Shown here piece by piece: positions 61,356 through 64,000 of a stretch of 64,000 nt of DNA. Origin of the DNA: Anisakis pegreffii. Taxonomy: Eukaryota; Nematoda; Chromadorea; Rhabditida; Anisakidae. Position 1 is the stretch's first letter, and each line of letters starts with the position of its first letter. The stretch is taken from the NCBI GenBank assembly GCA_035041965.1, contig JAPYMA010000079.1:1-64000 (forward strand), read 5' to 3'. The notes under the pieces were generated by a model. That model searched no databases, was not told where the DNA came from, and saw nothing but the letters and a program-made list of their open reading frames with translations. A program made the position numbers and the translations under genes.

Positions 61356-64000
61356 ACGCTTCAAGAATGAAGGAAAGTGATAGGTGCGCTCGTTCGCTCA
61401 TGTGATCAGCTCAGCGAATTTCGATAGTGCACATCTGGTGCCATTTTGCAAGCTCGGCTCCTCGTTTCCTTCCGTCCTCTATACCATATATATTCCTTTC
61501 CATCATCGACCGACCCAAATGCCTCGTAATTCGTACCAATTCATTCAAAAGATCTGAAGGAGACCACTTTCTTTTCCCTATTCAACATATGCCCTGTCTA
61601 GTTGTCATTCAATCTTTATTTCAACAACAACCAAATTTTTCTTATTGTTAGCAAATTCCAAAGGATGCAAGGAAAAAAACAATCCAACGGAATTTGGAAT
61701 GCAATAAAATAAAATGCAAAACGTATGCGGTGAATGAATCATCGCGTCAGCAACTTATTTGAATGAAGCAGTGACGAAGCGATTTGTATAAATTATGCAA
61801 ATAAGTTATCGCGATCCATGTGAAATTGCAACTAAACACGAAACAATGATCATTGATGAGCAAATTTGACCGTCGCTAATTGTACAGAAGAACAGCAAGC
61901 AATCGCCTCCTAGATAGAGCAACAAACATCAACTGAAAACGTTTCGATGTTCGAGAACTGATCACTTGTTAATGGTCACTTATTAATGAAGGTGAGAATC
62001 TCAAAATGAAGGAAGCTCCAAGATTGCTCCGGATTCAGTTAGTGATTGAGTTTGTAAACTGTACAGTCCCGTTATACGTGACTGAAATCAAGGATTGAAA
62101 TCAAAATATAAGCACTAATCAAACTGAGAATAGAGTTTGGTGGTGATGGTTGATAAAAGCAAGCGAAGCATGCAAGGAGTGAAAGCAAATGCCGAATAAA
62201 TGATTTGTTGTTGGGGATAATGTGCTGGTTGCATTGGGCTGTGTGTTGTTGTATCCATCGTTTTGTTGTGTTGCGTTTGGAATAAATTGAATTGAATTGT
62301 GTTAGCAAGTTTCAATGAATTAGGCACGCTTGAGACTTTTGAGATTTTAAGATACATTGATGCTTTGTGCCTGCTCGCAAAACAAGGAGATGAGCGCATA
62401 AGACATAACGCGAACAACAGTGATCTTAAGATAAAGTTTGTGTGGTTTTAGTTTGGTGTCTTTACGTCTGATTTGAATGAAGATGATGGACAAGCATATA
62501 AGATTAGACCGAAAGAAAAGTCTAAGTTGGACATATTGAGAAGTGAGTGTGGTGTACTGCTGATTGCATGTCGATTGCTGCTGGTGCGTTGCCCGAATAA
62601 AATACACCAGCAAAAGTGAAAAGATTAATGCTACATAAAGATTTCGTTGAGCTTATTTCGTTAAGATACCACAACTGCTCGGCTTTAACCACTGCTGCTA
62701 TTAGGCTCTGATGGTGAGTATTTGCGATGGTGAAACGCTTACGCTTAGAAGTTTGTTGCTGTTAACAATTGAAAAGATTCAATAACCGTTCAATGTTGCC
62801 ATACACGAACACTCAGTTGAATGAATATCTTTCTCAATATATCGCTTCCAAAATACTTATATGATGGCCGGCCATGCATACGCAGCAGTTATATAATAAG
62901 TTGGTGCTCACTTAAATCACACAGCTTGCGATTTAAGCGAGCGAACAACCGAGAAACCATCAGGCAGGCTTGGCATAACCCAAAATCGAAGCTGATTATG
63001 AGCATCTCCTAAAAATATCTTCCAGTTTTTCTTAGCCGCAAGAAGCGATCTGAATCCGTGGATGTGTTCAAAATAAATTTGCTTCTCATAATTAGGAAAA
63101 GATGCAAATAAGGAATGAATTCAATTAGAAAGAGGAACTTACCATAACCGCACATTTCTAATAGAGCGTGAATTTCAAAAAATTAACATCGATACACAAA
63201 ATAACATGGAACAGAGATTTGATCGAAAATACTTCGCGATGCAAATTCGCATCACAGCTGATGACAGGCAGCAATAAGAAAAAGCACGCAAAAACACCTG
63301 TGATCTAACGATCGCTATATCCATCCGTAACTCTGGTTTAATAATCATTCATCGCGGCGGCGATTAGATTAGATAAATTTCTTCCATATGAATTCGAATT
63401 TTCTGCAAGGCTTAGCAATCTGCAAAACATATTGCTCTGATCGCATCTGAATAATGAAACGCCAATAGAACAAATAGAAAATAGTTGCAAAAAATACAGC
63501 CTAAATAAACTCTTCACTGATTGTGAGTACAGTTTATTATTAGTATAGAGACATAAAAACAAAAGTACGGCCCTAGACCCAGGGATAATCGAAAATCTTG
63601 TAACAGATGATCACTCAAGTTTGACGAAACGTTTTCGAGGAAATTGGCAAGAATGATTGATGATCTATGGTGATCCATTCACAGCAGCAATAACGTAATT
63701 CGATTATAGTAATACCAATGATAACACATAACAAACAATAACAATAGTAACAATGACATTATGATTGCAAATTATCTATTTATTGGATAGGATGAATTAT
63801 ATTATGCGTCGTCCATCAGCCACACCCATCCACCCGAATATTTCGAAATTACAACACAAAAATAACCACCCACCTTTAAAGTCGAAAACTCTAAAAGTAG
63901 TTCATCTTGACATCCATCGGACATCTTCTCAACAACTCAACACTATCTTCATGACTGTTCTCATTCATAAACCATCTCAAGATTTCGTTAATCAGCAGTT

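Larger units (their letters stand above)
57912..64000. other. 6-kb region with no firm gene
   Basis: This may include the promoter or further 5' exons of the membrane-protein gene. The only notable frame is the one at 60987-61355 (plus). Overlapping minus-strand frames at 62072-62613 are rich in simple polar residues and lack splice signals. A GT microsatellite lies at 60914-60928. No tRNA, rRNA or transposon was recognised. Confidence 0.45.

Noticed and set aside
62072..62613. Three overlapping minus-strand open frames of 78-100 codons
   Set aside because: Composition is biased and no acceptor, donor, signal peptide or motif supports any of them.
1..64000. Searched by eye for SL RNA, 5S rRNA, U6 snRNA, tRNA genes, CRISPR arrays, viral genes and bacterial operons
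   Set aside because: No SL1-like leader with donor, no 5S or U6 core and no convincing tRNA was seen; the rest is not expected in nematode nuclear DNA and nothing resembling it was found.

Overview
The window is nuclear DNA of a nematode. The evidence is the gene set: a cuticle collagen, a DB-module secreted protein, an ShK domain, a secreted cysteine-rich repeat protein and a divergent Cys-loop receptor. Introns are short, with GT..TTTCAG borders, and several start codons sit directly on a splice-acceptor-like sequence, as expected where messages are trans-spliced. All gene models were built by hand from splice sites, reading phase and family motifs. They are predictions without transcript support. 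The species cannot be told from the sequence.

Left part (0-30 kb), gene-rich: a lysocardiolipin acyltransferase-like gene (minus, 1977-4396); an otubain deubiquitinase (plus, 6060-8056); an orphan coding exon (minus, 9996-10157) next to ribosomal protein L38 (plus, 10255-10637); and a Cys-loop ligand-gated channel (minus). The core of the channel lies at 11089-14663. A matching N-terminal exon lies at 20931-21335, so a secreted EGF/ShK/nitrobindin-like gene (plus, 16026-20461) is probably nested in its intron. Then follow an unrecognised Ser/Thr-rich gene (minus, 22749-23713), a Zc3h12a/RDE-8-like NYN-domain gene whose acidic active-site residues all appear replaced (minus, 24622-27338) and a DB-module gene (minus, 28228-29928).

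Middle (30-39 kb): no convincing gene. It holds unusual GC-rich, structured and tandemly repeated DNA at 32-36 kb, including a solitary histone-type 3' stem-loop, strong hairpins and a diverged repeat of about 0.5 kb present 2.3 times.

Right part (39-64 kb): a secreted cysteine-rich protein (plus, 39125-41119); a cuticle collagen (minus, 43387-45128); a gene desert with a tandem repeat; a single-pass membrane protein with a PDZ-ligand-like C-terminus (minus, 51191-57911); and a last 6 kb with only one weak candidate ORF.

A non-autonomous hAT-type transposon family runs through the window. One copy has terminal inverted repeats and an 8-bp target duplication inside an NYN-gene intron (26301-27107). 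Two relatives lie at 47.2 and 51.6 kb, the latter in an intron of the membrane-protein gene, and a fragment lies in an intron of the channel gene. The genes do not form one pathway; the theme is nematode surface and secreted proteins, membrane signalling, lipid remodelling and ubiquitin/RNA control.
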